From the NCBI GenBank assembly GCA_036510655.1, contig DATCDQ010000119.1, forward strand, positions 1-22,879: DNA of 22,879 bases, written 5' to 3'. The translations under genes were made by a program, and so were the position numbers. How positions within the stretch are numbered: position 1 is the stretch's first letter; each line of letters begins with the position of its first letter. Shown here in pieces: positions 22,302 through 22,879 of the stretch. Below the pieces are notes generated by a model that was given only the letters and a program-made list of their open reading frames with translations, did not search any database and had not been told where the DNA came from. The stretch comes from Rathayibacter_A sp036510655. GTDB taxonomy: Bacteria > Actinomycetota > Actinomycetes > Actinomycetales > Microbacteriaceae.

Positions 22302-22879
22302 TTACTGTTGCGCGCGCTCCAAGACGAGTTCGCGCACCCTGGCCGCATCCGCTTGACCGCGCATCGCCTTCATCACGGCGCCGATCACCGCGCCCGCCGC
22401 CTGTACCTTGCCGTCGCGGATCTTCGCGAGCACATCCGGCTGCGCGGCCAGGGCAGTGTCGATCGCGGCGATCAGCGCACCGTCGTCGGAGACGACGGCG
22501 AGTCCGCGTGCGTCGACGACCTGCTGCGGCGTGCCCTCGCCCGCGATCACACCCTCGAGCACCTGGCGGGCCAAGCGGTCGGTGAGAGTGCCCGCGTTGA
22601 CCAGGGCAGCGAGCTCGGTCACCTGCTCCGGTGTGACCAGCGAGGTTGCGTCAACGCCCTGCGCGTTGGCGAGCCGGGCGATCTCGCCGGTCCACCACTT
22701 TCGGGCGGATGCCGGGCTTGCGCCCGCAGCGACCGTCGCCTCGACCGCGTCCAGCAGCTCCGCGTTGACAACGTCTTGCAGTTCGAGTGTTGTGAAGCCC
22801 CATTCCGCCTGCAGTCGCTTACGACGCGCGGCCGGCGGTTCCGGAAGCGTTCCACGCAATTCCTCCACCCATTCGCGGC
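22302..22879 (-). CDS. gatB: Aspartyl/glutamyl-tRNA(Asn/Gln) amidotransferase subunit B, 3' part
   Basis: The frame is open at the right edge, so only the C-terminal ~192 residues are visible. It reads EWVEELRGTLPEPPAARRKRL, then the helical GatB tail with ARKWWTGEIARLANAQG, then the YqeY/GatB C-terminal domain (LAALVNAGTLTDRLARQVLEG, then KVQAAGAVIGAVMKAMRGQAD). GatB takes part in converting Glu-tRNA(Gln) or Asp-tRNA(Asn) to the amide form with GatA and GatC, which are not in the window. The 136 bp between its stop and the YciI gene hold no clear terminator; a self-complementary CGATCG pair lies near 22185-22200. Confidence 0.95.
   Translation of the reverse strand, partial: REWVEELRGTLPEPPAARRKRLQAEWGFTTLELQDVVNAELLDAVEATVAAGASPASARKWWTGEIARLANAQGVDATSLVTPEQVTELAALVNAGTLTDRLARQVLEGVIAGEGTPQQVVDARGLAVVSDDGALIAAIDTALAAQPDVLAKIRDGKVQAAGAVIGAVMKAMRGQADAARVRELVLERAQQ

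Overview
This window looks like chromosomal DNA from a high-GC actinobacterium, most likely a member of the Microbacteriaceae. The evidence is the dense GC-rich coding, a small stand-alone YidC paralogue next to a DUF6412-type membrane protein, an actinobacterial GerW-family protein, a TIGR03086 (mycothiol-type DinB fold) protein, and many promoters of the form TANNNT, 6-7 nt, ATG (leaderless transcripts). There are no rRNA, tRNA, CRISPR or phage genes.

Layout. 1-1227 (-) is a DUF222/13E12-type HNH endonuclease gene cut by the window edge; its upstream region carries a degenerate 15-bp tandem repeat. 1485-1832 (+) is a zincin-type metallopeptidase and 1844-2104 (-) a small protein of unknown role. 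2155-5832 (-) is a thiamine/HMP uptake operon: promoter, TPP riboswitch, RBS-sequestering hairpin, ykoE (ECF S component), ykoD (fused ATPases), ykoC (ECF T component), then an overlapping P-loop kinase gene. 5833-6389 has no gene but holds a cluster of palindromic repeats and two strong hairpins. Next come a 49-aa membrane microprotein, a GerW/YtfJ-family protein, DNA polymerase IV (dinB), an aldo/keto reductase, an unrecognised 211-aa protein, a TMEM97/EXPERA-like membrane protein with an apparent frameshift, a YidC paralogue and a DUF6412-like protein.

From 11712 onward: an NAD(P)-binding oxidoreductase, a TIGR03086-type protein, a fadD-type acyl-CoA ligase with a coupled SMI1/KNR4-like gene, cytochrome c oxidase subunit I (ctaD) with a small coupled membrane protein, a PaaI-type thioesterase, a DUF1345 membrane protein, an MpaB/DUF2236 protein coupled to a DUF3054-like membrane protein, a two-part methyltransferase, a 37-aa basic protein, a YciI-family protein, and the 3' end of gatB at the right edge.

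The best-supported functional unit is the riboswitch-controlled ykoEDC transporter: S, fused A and T components are in order and tightly spaced, below a recognisable TPP aptamer. The rest is mainly housekeeping or single-gene metabolism with short, often divergent transcription units. I did not find a clear new multi-gene system. The most unusual signals are the bacterial sigma-2-receptor-like protein with its frameshift, the mutually exclusive hairpins upstream of the 37-aa gene, the repeat cluster at 5906-6318, a codon-use break inside ctaD and the recurrent leaderless promoters.
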